From Macrostomum hystrix (taxonomy: Eukaryota > Platyhelminthes > Macrostomidae), in contig CATNEN010000005.1 of the NCBI GenBank assembly GCA_950097015.1, positions 4,145,501 to 4,209,500 of the forward strand: a DNA stretch of 64,000 nt, given 5' to 3'. Below are positions 13,894 through 24,100 of this stretch, one piece after another (position 1 is the stretch's first letter; each line of letters starts with the position of its first letter). Both the position numbers and the translations under genes were made by a program. Below the pieces are notes generated by a model. It did not search any database and had not been told where the DNA came from. It was given only the letters and a program-made list of their open reading frames with translations.

Positions 13894-15345
13894 TAGCTGT
13901 TGCTGTTGCTGTGGCTGTGATGTGCCTACTCCATCTTGTTGATTTAGACCTCGTCTTGATGCTGTTGCATCATTCGCTGGTGAGTTAGAGTTTGCCTGCT
14001 GCTGCTGCTGCTGCTGATTGTGAGACTTCTTTCTCTATTGTGATTTTGAATTGTTTGGTATTGTGTATTTATTTTTTACCGAATGGATTAAAAGCAATAG
14101 AATAGATTTATTATAGCCATCTGAAGGATAGCCATCTGAATGGATAGCCATCTGAATAGATAGCCATCTGAATGGATAGCCATCTGAATAGATAGCCATC
14201 TGAATGGATAGCCATCTGAATGGATAGCCATCTGAATGGATAGCCATCTGAAGGATAGCCATCTGAAGGATAGCCATCTGAAGGATAGCCATCTGAAGGA
14301 TAGCCATCTGAAGGATAGCCATCTGAAGGATAGCCATCTGAAGGATAGCCATCTGAAGGATAGCCATCTGAATGGATAGCCATCTGAATGGATAGCCATC
14401 TGAATAGATAGCCATCTGAAGGATAGCCATCTGAAGGATAGCCATCTGAATAGATAGCCATCTGAAGGATAGCCATCTGAAGGATAGCCATCTGAAGGAT
14501 AGCCATCTGAAAGATAGCCATCTGAAGGATAGCCATCTGAAGGATAGCCATCTGAAGGATAGCCATCTGAAGGATAGCCATCTGAAGGATAGCCATCTGA
14601 AGGATAGCCATCTGAAGGATAGCCATCTGAAGGGTAGCCATCTGAAGGGTAGCCATCTGATGGCCATCTGATAGCCATCTGAAGGATCAAAGGACAGCCA
14701 TCTGAAGGATCAGAGGACAGCCGTCTGAAGAATCAGAGGACAGCCATCTGAAGGATAGCCATCTGAAGGATAGCCATCTGAAGGATAGCCATCTGAATAG
14801 ATAGCCATCTGAAGGATAGCCATCTGAATAGATAGCCATCTGAAGGATAGCCATCTGAAGGATAGCCATCTGAAGGATAGCCGTCTGAATAGATAGCCAT
14901 CTGAAGGATAGCCGTCTGAAGGATAGCCGTCTGAAGGATAGCCATCTGAAGGATAGCCATCTGAAGGATAGCCATCTGAAGGATAGCCATCTGAAGGATA
15001 GCCATCTGAATAGATAGCCATCTGAAGGATAGCCGTCTGAAGGATAGCCGTCTGAAGGATAGCCATCTGAAGGGTAGCCATCTGAAGGATAGCCATCTGA
15101 AGGATCAGAGGACAGCCGTCTGAAGAATCAGAGGACAGCCGTCTGAAGAATCAGAGGACAGCCATCTGAAGGATCAGAGGACAGCCATCTGAAGAATCAG
15201 AGGACAGCCGTCTGAAGAATCAGAGGACAGCCATCTGAAGGATCAGAGGACAGCCATCTGAAGAATCAGAGGACAGCCGTCTGATGGATCATGAACGGAT
15301 CATGAATCGCACGAAAAATGAACTCACCTGAAATTTTGTAAACAT
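6244..15345 (-). CDS. NCKAP5-like: Nck-associated protein 5-like coiled-coil protein (5 exons)
   Basis: The exons on the minus strand are 15328-15345 (MFTKFQ, tentative start), 13793-14034, 11681-11762, 8818-9000 and 6244-7518. All have fitting phases (0, 2, 0, 0) and give about 599 residues. The second exon is polyglutamine-rich. The third and fourth form a coiled coil. The join at 8818/7518 recreates DELANQLIQNTLIQK|NLTDEC followed by heptads and SLLTH. As I recall them, this matches the DEVANQVVQALLTQK and REEC block of vertebrate NCKAP5/NCKAP5L, proteins reported to act on microtubules. The last exon then turns low-complexity (poly-Q/H, poly-A, poly-P) with an acidic patch near DDSSSETTDDQDNG. 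Vertebrate relatives are far longer, so further splicing of the last exon or extra exons are possible. The donor after QK is the unusual GTTGGG. Each of the four introns carries one or more different tandem arrays. Confidence 0.62.
7660..8770. repeat. 17-bp minisatellite (CAATGATCACTCTCTCA)
   Basis: About 65 copies of a 17-bp unit in intron 4 of the NCKAP5-like gene. Almost all variation is at one site, GATCAC versus GGTCAC, with a rarer CACGCTC variant. The GATCAC/GGTCAC order is irregular, so the array could be fingerprinted by variant-repeat mapping. It ends about 50 bases before the exon boundary at 8818. Confidence 0.97.
9025..9460. repeat. 24-bp minisatellite (ATCCCATTTGAATCCCATCCAAAG)
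   Basis: About 18 copies of a 24-bp unit beginning about 25 bases upstream of the acceptor of the NCKAP5-like exon ending at 9000, inside intron 3. The unit is a multiple of 3, so several frames stay open on both strands. The resulting peptides (for example FESHPKIP repeats) are artefacts. Confidence 0.95.
9461..9814. other. AT-rich spacer inside NCKAP5-like intron 3
   Basis: Non-repetitive AT-rich sequence between two arrays. I see no exon or element in it. Confidence 0.3.
9815..11395. repeat. ~42-bp minisatellite (CCACAGTTATTCTTAGG core)
   Basis: About 38 copies of a 41-42 bp unit built as CCACAGTTATTCTTAGG, TTTTATCCCTAAAA, TCCCGGAAATA. Variants (ACCGTTATT, TAGCTTTTATCC, TGTGTTTTATCC, CCTAATATCCC) recur in the same order, giving a higher-order period of several units. 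It lies in intron 3 of the NCKAP5-like gene. Confidence 0.95.
11970..13195. repeat. 23/32-bp minisatellite, CAGACGGCTGTCCTCTGATC orientation
   Basis: Units of 23 bp (AGACGGCTGTCCTCTGATCC plus TTC) alternate with 32-bp units that add a second TCCTTC block. The array is in intron 2 of the NCKAP5-like gene. Its sequence is the reverse complement of part of the array at 14.11-15.29 kb. For example, CCTCTGATCCTTCAGATGGC here is the exact complement of text near 15160-15190. Confidence 0.96.
13195..13345. repeat. GA-rich microsatellite
   Basis: A purine run on the plus strand built from GAGAGGA, GACAGGA and GAGAGG units. A shorter related run lies at about 13620-13685, so two GA tracts bracket the ribozyme-bearing element between them. 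Confidence 0.9.
13391..13560 (-). mobile_element. tRNA-like element with inverted-repeat flanks and hammerhead core
   Basis: On the minus strand an A-box-like segment (GCCTAATGGCTAGAGCGC, about 13493-13510) and an exact B-box (GGTTCGAATCC, 13425-13435) bracket a hammerhead ribozyme core. Outside them lie imperfect inverted repeats: 13391-13405 reads TCGATTCCGATATGT and 13546-13560 reads ACATATCGTAATCGA (14 of 15 complementary). The arrangement recalls schistosome Sm-alpha elements, which join a Pol III promoter to a hammerhead. The element sits in NCKAP5-like intron 2, between two mutually inverted minisatellites. Confidence 0.65.
13438..13487 (-). ncRNA. type I hammerhead ribozyme with minimal stem III
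   Basis: The whole conserved core can be read on the minus strand. CTGATGA is at 13478-13472. Stem II is GCTC/GAGC (13471-13468 with 13461-13458) around the loop CAATAA. GAAA is at 13457-13454. Stem III is ACGCGT, followed by the cleavage-site C at 13448. Stem I can pair 6 of 7 positions between TGCAGTT (from 13447) and GACTCTA (ending at 13479). ACGCGT is self-complementary, so a dimer could share a longer stem III. That is the usual form for hammerheads of retrozymes and Penelope-like elements. Activity is inferred from the intact core and has not been tested. Confidence 0.8.
13620..13685. repeat. short GA-rich microsatellite
   Basis: A purine run of GAGAGGA-type units right of the ribozyme element, similar to the run at 13195-13345. 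Confidence 0.8.
14110..15290. repeat. 15-17 and 23-bp minisatellite, GATAGCCATCTGAAG orientation
   Basis: The left part is built of 15-bp GATAGCCATCTGAAG and longer GATAGCCATCTGAATG variants. The right part shifts to 23-bp units GATCAGAGGACAGCCATCTG plus AAG. The array lies in intron 1 of the NCKAP5-like gene, right next to the polyglutamine exon. It is the inverted relative of the 11.97-13.20 kb array. Confidence 0.96.
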
Positions 15346-16210
15346 TTCGAGCAGCAGTCTTGTTGTACGGCTCGAATTATGGAACACTCAATCAGGTTTG
15401 TAGCCCTTAGCCTCATATTAAGGACCAAATAGGCATTGGTTATTCTCCAGTCGCCAATATTTCATTCTAATTGCAGCTTGTTCTGTTTACGAGTTGACTG
15501 CTTATTTTCGAACTAAGTAGAACTTCATGACAATAAAATAGTCTGTATGTATGCTGCTGTTGTGTATTAGACAGGCTGTGCTTGAATGCAGCGTATAGAG
15601 AAACGAGTGGGATATTTTGTATTCAGGAGGGGATGCGTTGACTTACGCTGTTAATGTACTCTCAATCTTGGGCGAGATACAGACTGGGTGTGTGTGTGTT
15701 TGAGTGTGCGTTCCACTTACCCTAGTAGAGGGCTAGGAGATTGTATGTCGTCTAGAATGTACACCAATGTGTTGGGTTGGTCTATCTTAGGGAGGTTTTT
15801 AAAGGCTGCGACTGTACGTTTAGTTTAAAAAACACTATGTGCACATTTCTAAACCGGGGGGTAGAGAGAGTGACGGAGAGAGAGAGAGAGGATTGGCTGC
15901 TAGATCCTTATAGGGTTGCTGTTCTTAGGGATTCTATAAGTGGGACAATTTTTTGCTGGCAGAGGGGTGACGTCATTTCTAGGGCGGTTCGTGTGCCAAA
16001 TCCCATTGCTCTTTGCCTTAGGGAGAAGTGATCTATAGAGAGACAGAAGATAGAGGAAATCTGGTATGCTTGTTGTTCCCCTAGGAGACGGGACTGTCTG
16101 TACTTGCAAAATGGGTATGCCCGCTGAAGGCTAAGTGGATATAGATGCACCAGCAGTGCAAGTCGTACGCGAATGAACGAGTAAATACCGGAGCACATTC
16201 GGGTATTTTA
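15346..16210. other. upstream flank of NCKAP5-like gene with a CRE-like palindrome
   Basis: Non-coding DNA upstream of the tentative first exon. It contains a short GT run (15688-15700), a GA run (15870-15890) and the palindrome TGACGTCA at 15968-15975. I see no gene here that I can support. Confidence 0.3.
15968..15975. promoter_or_regulatory. candidate CRE (TGACGTCA)
   Basis: A full 8-bp palindromic cAMP-response element about 620 bases upstream of the tentative NCKAP5-like start. An 8-mer is expected about once per 65 kb per motif by chance, so this is only suggestive. Confidence 0.2.
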
Positions 16211-16214
16211 TTTA

Positions 16215-16640
16215 CTGTGAGACTGTGAGACTGTGACTGTGAGACTGAGACTGTGAGACTGTGAGACTGTGAGACTGTGAGACTGAGACTGTGAGACTGT
16301 GAGACTGTGAGACTGTGAGACTGTGAGACTGTGAGACTGAGACTGTGAGACTGAGACTGTGAGACTGTGAGACTGTGAGACTGAGACTGTGAGACTGAGA
16401 CTGTGAGACTGTGAGACTGTGAGACTGAGACTGTGAGACTGAGACTGTGAGACTGTGAGACTGAGACTGTGATATGGGAGAGACAGTGAGATGGGAGAGA
16501 CAGTGAGATGGGAGAGAAAGAGAGATAGTGAGACAGTGAGATGGGAGAGAAAGAGAGATAGTGAGACAGTGAGATGGGAGAGAAAGAGAGATAGTGAGAC
16601 AGTGAGATGGGAGAGAAAGACAGATAGTGAGACAGTGAGT
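16215..16640. repeat. GTGAGACT microsatellite grading into a ~33-bp minisatellite
   Basis: The left half is GTGAGACT with interspersed GAGACT (8 and 6 bp). From about 16470 the unit lengthens to about 33 bp (GAGATGGGAGAGAAAGAGAG then ATAGTGAGACAGT). Both parts share GTGAGAC, which is also the core of the 10-bp array at 21.8-24.4 kb. The plus strand is purine-rich. Confidence 0.93.
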
Positions 16641-17164
16641 GGGATAAAAGAAATGCACAAGAAGTAGTAGTGCAAATATTTCAATGCGCAGATATTTTGG
16701 CGGCATAACGAAAAGCATGGTATGGCTGCTGATGCCAGTATTGGTGAATGCGGCAGTGATCTGTGATGTTTGTTTATCCAATCCTGCACGCGTTTGTCGT
16801 GCAAACGGGATTTGCATGTTCGCTTTGCAGATGGGATTTTTTTGGTGTGCTGGAATCCCTAATCGCTCATCAAAAGAGTAATTAGTTTGCCCTAAGTCTG
16901 TCAAGATGAATCTCTATTTTAAAAGCCGTTATTTAGCAAATTAGTAGGAAAATGAAGTTGCATAAATGACTGGCATAGCTTATCGATGATTGGCATTGCA
17001 TATTTCCTACTACTTGCTGTTTTTAATACAATTATTCCTTAACCTTCTACTTGTAAGTAGCAAGTAGAGTACAATGTTTGTTTAATGAACGAATGACTCT
17101 AAAAAGACTTAGCTACTTTTTAATAAACTTTTTCGAGCAAAGTATTATCTACTTTAGAAAATTT
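16641..17164. other. non-coding spacer
   Basis: Mixed-composition sequence between two arrays. I see no supported gene or element in it. Confidence 0.3.
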
Positions 17165-17620
17165 CTGGCTTCGGGAGATACTAGTTTCGGAAGATTCTTG
17201 TTTAGGAAGATTCTTGTTTTGTAAGATTCTTGTTTTGGAAGATTCTTGTTTCGGAAGATTCTTGTTTTGGACGATTCTTGTTTCGGAAGATTCTTGTTTT
17301 GGACGATTCTTGTTTCGGAAGATTCTCAATTCGTAAGATTCTTGCTTCGGAAGATTCTTGCTTCGGAAGATTCTTGTTTTGGAAGATTCTTGTTTTGGAA
17401 GATTCTGGTTACGGAAGATTATTGTTTCGGAAGATTCTTGTTTCGAAAGATTCTTGTTTCGGAAGATTCTGTTTTTTTAGCTGTTGTTTCAGAAGATTCC
17501 TTTTGCAGAAGATTATGGTTTCGTAAGATTCTATGTTTGGGGTTTTCTCGCTTTGGAAGTTTCTTGTTTCGGTATTTTTTGTTTCGGAAGATTCTGATTT
17601 CGTATGTTTCTAGCTTGGTG
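17165..17620. repeat. 16-bp minisatellite (GGAAGATTCTTGTTTC)
   Basis: About 28 diverged copies of a 16-bp unit. Its reverse complement GAAACAAGAATCTTCC differs by only a few bases from the 16-bp unit of the array at 41.0-42.45 kb, so the two are relatives in opposite orientation. Confidence 0.93.
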
Positions 17621-18084
17621 TGTTTGTTGAACATTGGATACAATCGATCACAGACTAACAAAGTTTTCAATCTAGTAATTTGACACCTAATACACGAGCC
17701 CCGGCTTATTAAAGTACCGATAAGTGCCTTTACTGCTCATAAAAACGAGCCAGGAAACGATTAGTTTTTTCGATGAAAGCCATTAAGAGATTAGCAATCA
17801 TTTGAGTCTTGAAATCTGTTTGCTAATCTGTCTTAAATAATGTATTCTGTACATTGAGAATCGATAAAGGTAAAAAGGCAGAGGTGAGAAATAGTCTATA
17901 AGTCTTTTGACATCTGAGAGCAAATCAATGGTGGGATTATTTCTATGTTCGGGATCACAAAATATAATGCCCAGTTAAGTGGTTTCCTAGCTGTCTTATT
18001 TTGTTTTGCGGTATCGATGAGTTACTATACGCGCATCGTGAGCAGTTCAGGAATATTTATGTAACACTGACTTTTCAATCAATA
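17621..18084. other. non-coding AT-rich spacer
   Basis: I see no supported exon or repeat between the two arrays. Confidence 0.3.
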
Positions 18085-20490
18085 TCAAAGAGAGAGTGGG
18101 ATAGTGAGAGTGTGACAGTGAGAGAGTGTGGCAGTGAGAGAGTGTCGCAGTGAGAGAGTGTGGCAGTGAGAGAGTGTGGCAGTGAGAGAGTGTGGCAGTG
18201 AGAGAGTGTGGCAGTGAGAGAGTGTGGCAGTGATGGGAGTGTGGCAGTGATGGGAGTGTGACAGTGAGAGAGTGTGGCAGTGAGAGAGTGAGACAGTGAG
18301 AGAGTGTGGCAGTGAGAGAGTGTGGCAGTGAGAGAGTGAGACAGTGAGAGAGTGTGGCAGTGAGAGAGTGAGACAGTGAGAGAGTGTGGCAGTGATGGGA
18401 GTGTGGCAGTGATGGGAGTGTGACAGTGAGAGAGTGTGGCAGTGAGAGAGTGAGACAGTGAGAGAGTGTGGCAGTGAGAGAGCGTGGCGGTGTGGCAGTG
18501 AGAGAGTGTGGCAGTGTGGCAGTGAGAGAGTGTGGCAGTGAGAGAGTGAGACAGTGAGAGAGTGTGGCAGTGAGAGAGTGAGACAGTGAGAGAGTGTGGC
18601 AGTGATGGGAGTGTGGCAGTGATGAGATTGTGGCAGTGTGGCAGTGAGAGAGTGTGGCAGTGTGGCAGTGAGAGAGTGTGGCAGTGTGGCAGTGAGAGAG
18701 TGTGCCAGTGAGAGAGTGTGGCAGTGAGAGAGTGTGGCAGTGAGAGATTGTGGCAGTGTGGCAGTGAGAGAGTGTGGCAGTGAGAGAGTGTGGCAGTGAG
18801 AGAGTGTGGCGGTGTGGCAGTGAGAGAGTGTGGCAGTGTGGCAGTGAGAGAGTGTGGCAGTGAGAGATTGTGGCAGTGAGAGAGTGGCAGTGAGAGAGTG
18901 GCACTGAGAGAGTGTGGCAGTGATGGGAGTGTGGCAGTGATGGGAATGTGACAGTGAGAGAGTGTGGCAGTGAGAGAGTGAGACAGTGAGAGAGTGTGGC
19001 AGTGAGAGAGTGTGGCAGTGAGAGAGTGAGACAGTGAGAGAGTGTGGCAGTGAGAGAGTGTGGCAGTGAGAGAGTGAGACAGTGAGAGAGTGTGGCAGTG
19101 AGAGAGTGAGACAGTGAGAGAGTGTGGCAGTGATGGGAGTGTGGCAGTGATGGGAGTGTGACAGTGAGAGAGTGTGGCAGTGAGAGAGTGAGACAGTGAG
19201 AGAGTGTGGCAGTGAGAGAGTGTGGCGGTGTGGCAGTGAGAGAGTGTGGCAGTGTGGCAGTGAGAGAGTGTGGCAGTGAGAGAGTGAGACAGTGAGAGAG
19301 TGTGGCAGTGAGAGAGTGAGACAGTGAGAGAGTGTGGCAGTGATGGGAGTGTGGCAGTGATGAGATTGTGGCAGTGTGGCAGTGAGAGAGTGTGGCAGTG
19401 TGGCAGTGAGAGAGTGTGGCAGTGTGGCAGTGAGAGAGTGTGCCAGTGAGAGAGTGTGGCAGTGAGAGAGTGTGGCAGTGAGAGATTGTGGCAGTGTGGC
19501 AGTGAGAGAGTGTGGCAGTGAGAGAGTGTGGCAGTGAGAGAGTGTGGCGGTGTGGCAGTGAGAGAGTGTGGCAGTGTGGCAGTGAGAGAGTGTGGCAGTG
19601 AGAGATTGTGGCAGTGAGAGAGTGGCAGTGAGAGAGTGGCAGTGAGAGAGTGTGGCAGTGATGGGAGTGTGGCAGTGATGGGAGTGTGACAGTGAGAGAG
19701 TGTGGCAGTGAGAGAGTGAGACAGTGAGAGAGTGTGGCAGTGAGAGAGTGTGGCGGTGTGGCAGTGAGAGAGTGTGGCAGTGTGGCAGTGAGAGAGTGTG
19801 GCAGTGAGAGAGTGAGACAGTGAGAGAGTGTGGCAGTGAGAGAGTGAGACAGTGAGAGAGTGTGGCAGTGATGGGAGTGTGGCAGTGATGAGATTGTGGC
19901 AGTGTGGCAGTGAGAGAGTGTGGCAGTGTGGCAGTGAGAGAGTGTGGCAGTGTGGCAGTGAGAGAGTGTGCCAGTGAGAGAGTGTGGCAGTGAGAGAGTG
20001 TGGCAGTGAGAGATTGTGGCAGTGTGGCAGTGAGAGAGTGTGGCAGTGAGAGAGTGTGGCAGTGAGAGAGTGTGGCGGTGTGGCAGTGAGAGAGTGTGGC
20101 AGTGTGGCAGTGAGAGAGTGTGGCAGTGAGAGATTGTGGCAGTGAGAGAGTGGCAGTGAGAGAGTGGCAGTGAGAGAGTGTGGCAGTGATGGGAGTGTGG
20201 CAGTGATGAGAGTGTGGCAGTGAGAGAGTGTGGCAGTGAGAGAGTGTGGCAGTGAGAGATTGTGGCAGTGTGGCAGTGAGAGAGTGTGGCAGTGAGAGAG
20301 TGTGGCAGTGAGAGAGTGTGGCAGTGAGAGAGTGTGGCAGTGAGAGAGTGTGGCAGTGAGAGAGAGTGGCAGTGAGAGAGTGGCAGTGAGAGAGTGGCAG
20401 TGAGAGAGTGGCAGTGACAGAGTGGCAGTGGGAGAGTGGCAGTGGGAGAGAGTGGCAGTGACAGAGTGGCAGGGAGAGTGAGAGTTAGAC
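18085..20490. repeat. 16-bp minisatellite (AGTGAGAGAGTGTGGC) with higher-order blocks
   Basis: About 150 copies of a 16-bp unit and shortened forms (AGTGTGGC, AGTGAGAC, AGTGATGGG). The rare variant GATGAGATTG appears at 18621, 19359 and 19887. The sequence around these sites repeats almost base for base, giving large blocks spaced 738 and 528 bases apart. This is recent segmental duplication inside the array. Confidence 0.96.
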
Positions 20491-20898
20491 AGAAGGTATA
20501 TTTAAGAAGTTTTTGTGTGTAAGTAATTGATATCTCTAAAGCTGCAAATTTATAAGCGAGTTTTCAATCTATACAGCAAAACAAGACAAACACAGTATTT
20601 TCGAAATTTATTTGATTACGAATTGTTACAGATCATGACAATATGACCGAAATATGAGTACAATTAAATTTGTTTTCTAGCTTATTGTCGCAGGCATAAA
20701 ATAGTAGTTGTTAGTAAAGTTGGTGTATATTAGACAGAAACAGGTATTTGCGCTTGATAAACTGTAGGTTTGAAGAAAATCGGGACTTTTTGTACAAGCA
20801 TTGTTTTTTTGTTTAAAACGGCAACTTTGATTTAAAACTTCGATTCTCATATTTTTTTAAATATAAAGAATCTAAAACTTTAGCAGTGTTTCAGAAAT
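20491..20898. other. AT-rich 3' flank of the homeobox gene
   Basis: Probably the 3' untranslated region and terminator of the NK2-class gene. On the minus strand AATAAA can be read at 20607-20612, about 290 bases after the stop codon. Confidence 0.4.
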
Positions 20899-21078
20899 TC
20901 AGATGCCCGCGTTAGACCAAGGCCATAGCTTTGCTGCTGCGGCTGCTGCTGCTGCTGCTGCTGCTGCCATTGCGGTGAAATGCTGCTGCTGCTGCTGATG
21001 CTGGACGGTAATCTGCTGCTGATAGTGATGCTGTTGAGGAAACTGATGAAACGCTGAGAATGCCAGATGATGAAGAGG

Positions 21079-21114
<36 letters not shown>

Positions 21115-24100
21115 ATGCTGATGATAGTGCTGCATCAGCGCATCCGACTGAGCTAGCTTCAATCGACCGCCAAAGCTTGAAGTGTCTCGTTTTCGCTTTC
21201 TAGATACCTTTCGAGACTCATGGCTTGAAGCTGCGGCGGCGGCGGCGTTGACAGCGGAACTTGGCGCTGTGGCGTCAACCGCATCGAAATCGCCAGACTC
21301 ACCTGATTCGGCTCGTTTGCACTTGTAGCGATGATTTTGAAACCAAATCTTTACCTGGAAATTATAGTGTCACAACAATTAGTAATTATTCAGTGTGAAT
21401 TCAATGTGAATTTTTTTAATGAAAATTATGATTTATTGTCATAGTCATTTTCAGCTTCCAACTGAGTTACAACCAGCACCTGCCTTATACTGCTCTTAAA
21501 TCAATTATCGCTTTGAGAACTAGCTGAGCTTTGTTCTGCAAAATATCCCGCTGTGTGATTCTATTCCTGACAAAAATTTTGCTCAAAACGATTTGACTAC
21601 AAAAATTAGAAATTTCCCGCTGCGAATTCTGTGTTGCATTTCATAGATTGCCTTTATAGGCACAGATTTTCACTAATTTAATTTGCACCATAATTTTGAC
21701 GCCTTGAAAGATAGATTCACAATGAGACAGACATACAGATATACAGACTGTGAGACAGAGTGAGACAGATAGTGAGACAGGGTGAGACAGAGTGAGACAG
21801 ATAGTGAGACAGGGTGAGACAGAGTGAGACAGAGTGAGACAGAGTGAGACAGAGTGAGACAGAGTGAGACAGATAGTGAGACAGGGTGAGACAGAGAGTG
21901 AGACAGAGTGAGACAGGGTGAGACAGAGTGAGACAGAGTGAGACAGAGTGAGACAGAGTGAGACAGAGTGAGACAGAGTGAGACAGAGTGAGACAGAGTG
22001 AGACAGAGTGAGACAGAGTGAGACAGAGTGAGACAGAGTGAGACAGAGTGAGACAGAGTGAGACAGAGTGAGACAGAGTGAGACAGAGTGAGACAGAGTG
22101 AGACAGAGTGAGACAGAGTGAGACAGAGTGAGACAGAGTGAGACAGAGTGAGACAGAGTGAGACAGAGTGAGACAGAGTGAGACAGAGTGAGACAGAGTG
22201 AGACAGAGTGAGACAGAGTGAGACAGATAGTGAGACAGGGTGAGACAGAGAGTGAGACAGAGTGAGACAGGGTGAGACAGAGTGAGACAGAGTGAGACAG
22301 AGTGAGATAGAGTGAGACAGAGTGAGACAGAGTGAGACAGAGTAAGATAGAGTGAGACAGAGTGAGACAGAGTGAGACAGAGTGAGACAGAGTGAGACAG
22401 AGTGAGACAGATAGTGAGACAGGGTGAGACAGAGAGTGAGACAGAGAGTGAGACAGAGTGAGATAGAGTGAGACAGAGTGAGACAGAGTGAGACAGAGTA
22501 AGATAGAGTGAGACAGAGTGAGACAGAGTGAGACAGAGTGAGACAGAGTGAGACAGAGTGAGACAGAGTGAGACAGAGTGAGACAGAGTGAGACAGAGTG
22601 AGACAGAGTGAGACAGAGTGAGACAGAGTGAGACAGAGTGAGACAGATAGTGAGACAGGGTGAGACAGAGAGTCAGACAGAGTGAGACAGGGTGAGACAG
22701 AGTGAGACAGAGTGAGACAGAGTGAGATAGAGTGAGACAGAGTGAGACAGAGTGAGACAGAGTGAGATAGAGTGAGACAGAGTGAGACAGAGTAAGATAG
22801 AGTGAGACAGAGTGAGACAGAGTGAGACAGAGTGAGACAGAGTGAGACAGATAGTGAGACAGGGTGAGACAGAGAGTGAGACAGAGTGAGACAGGGTGAG
22901 ACAGAGTGAGACAGAGTGAGACAGAGTGAGACAGATAGTGAGACAGGGTGAGACAGAGAGTGAGACAGAGTGAGACAGGGTGAGACAGAGTGAGACAGAG
23001 TGAGACAGAGTGAGACAGAGTGAGACAGAGTGAGACAGAGTGAGACAGAGTGAGACAGAGTGAGACAGAGTGAGACAGAGTGAGACAGATAGTGAGACAG
23101 AGTGAGACAGAGTGAGACAGAGTGAGACAGAGTGAGACAGAGTGAGACAGAGTGAGACAGGGTGAGACAGAGTGAGACAGAGTGAGACAGAGTGAGACAG
23201 AGTGAGACAGAGTGAGACAGAGTGAGACAGAGTGAGACAGAGTGAGACAGAGTGAGACAGAGTGAGACAGAGTGAGACAGAGTGAGACAGATAGTGAGAC
23301 AGAGTGAGACAGAGTGAGACAGAGTGAGACAGAGTGAGACAGAGTGAGACAGAGTGAGATAGAGTGAGACAGAGTGAGACAGAGTGAGACAGAGTAAGAC
23401 AGAGTGAGACAGAGTGAGACAGAGTGAGACAGAGTGAGACAGAGTGAGATAGAGTGAGACAGAGTGAGACAGAGTAAGATAGAGTGAGACAGAGTGAGAC
23501 AGAGTGAGACAGAGTGAGACAGAGTGAGACAGATAGTGAGACAGGGTGAGACAGAGTGAGACAGAGTGAGACAGAGTGAGACAGAGTGAGACAGATAGTG
23601 AGACAGGGTGAGACAGAGAGTGAGACAGAGTGAGACAGGGTGAGACAGAGAGAGACAGAGTGAGACAGAGTGAGACAGAGTGAGACAGAGTGAGACAGAG
23701 TGAGACAGATAGTGAGACAGAGTGAGACAGAGTGAGACAGAGTGAGACAGAGTGAGACAGAGTGAGACAGAGTGAGACAGAGTGAGACAGAGTGAGACAG
23801 AGTGAGACAGAGTGAGACAGAGTGAGATAGAGTGAGACAGAGTGAGACAGAGTGAGACAGAGTGAGATGGAGTGAGACAGAGTGAGACAGAGTAAGATAG
23901 AGTGAGACAGAGTGAGACAGAGTGAGACAGAGTGAGACAGAGTGAGACAGATAGTGAGACAGGGTGAGACAGAGTGAGACAGAGTGAGACAGAGTGAGAC
24001 AGAGTGAGACAGATAGTGAGACAGGGTGAGACAGAGAGTGAGACAGAGTGAGACAGGGTGAGACAGAGAGAGACAGAGTGAGACAGAGTGAGACAGAGTG

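Noticed and set aside
15777-16198. Short frames on both strands upstream of the NCKAP5-like gene
   Set aside because: No family features, no splice context, and both strands are open together.
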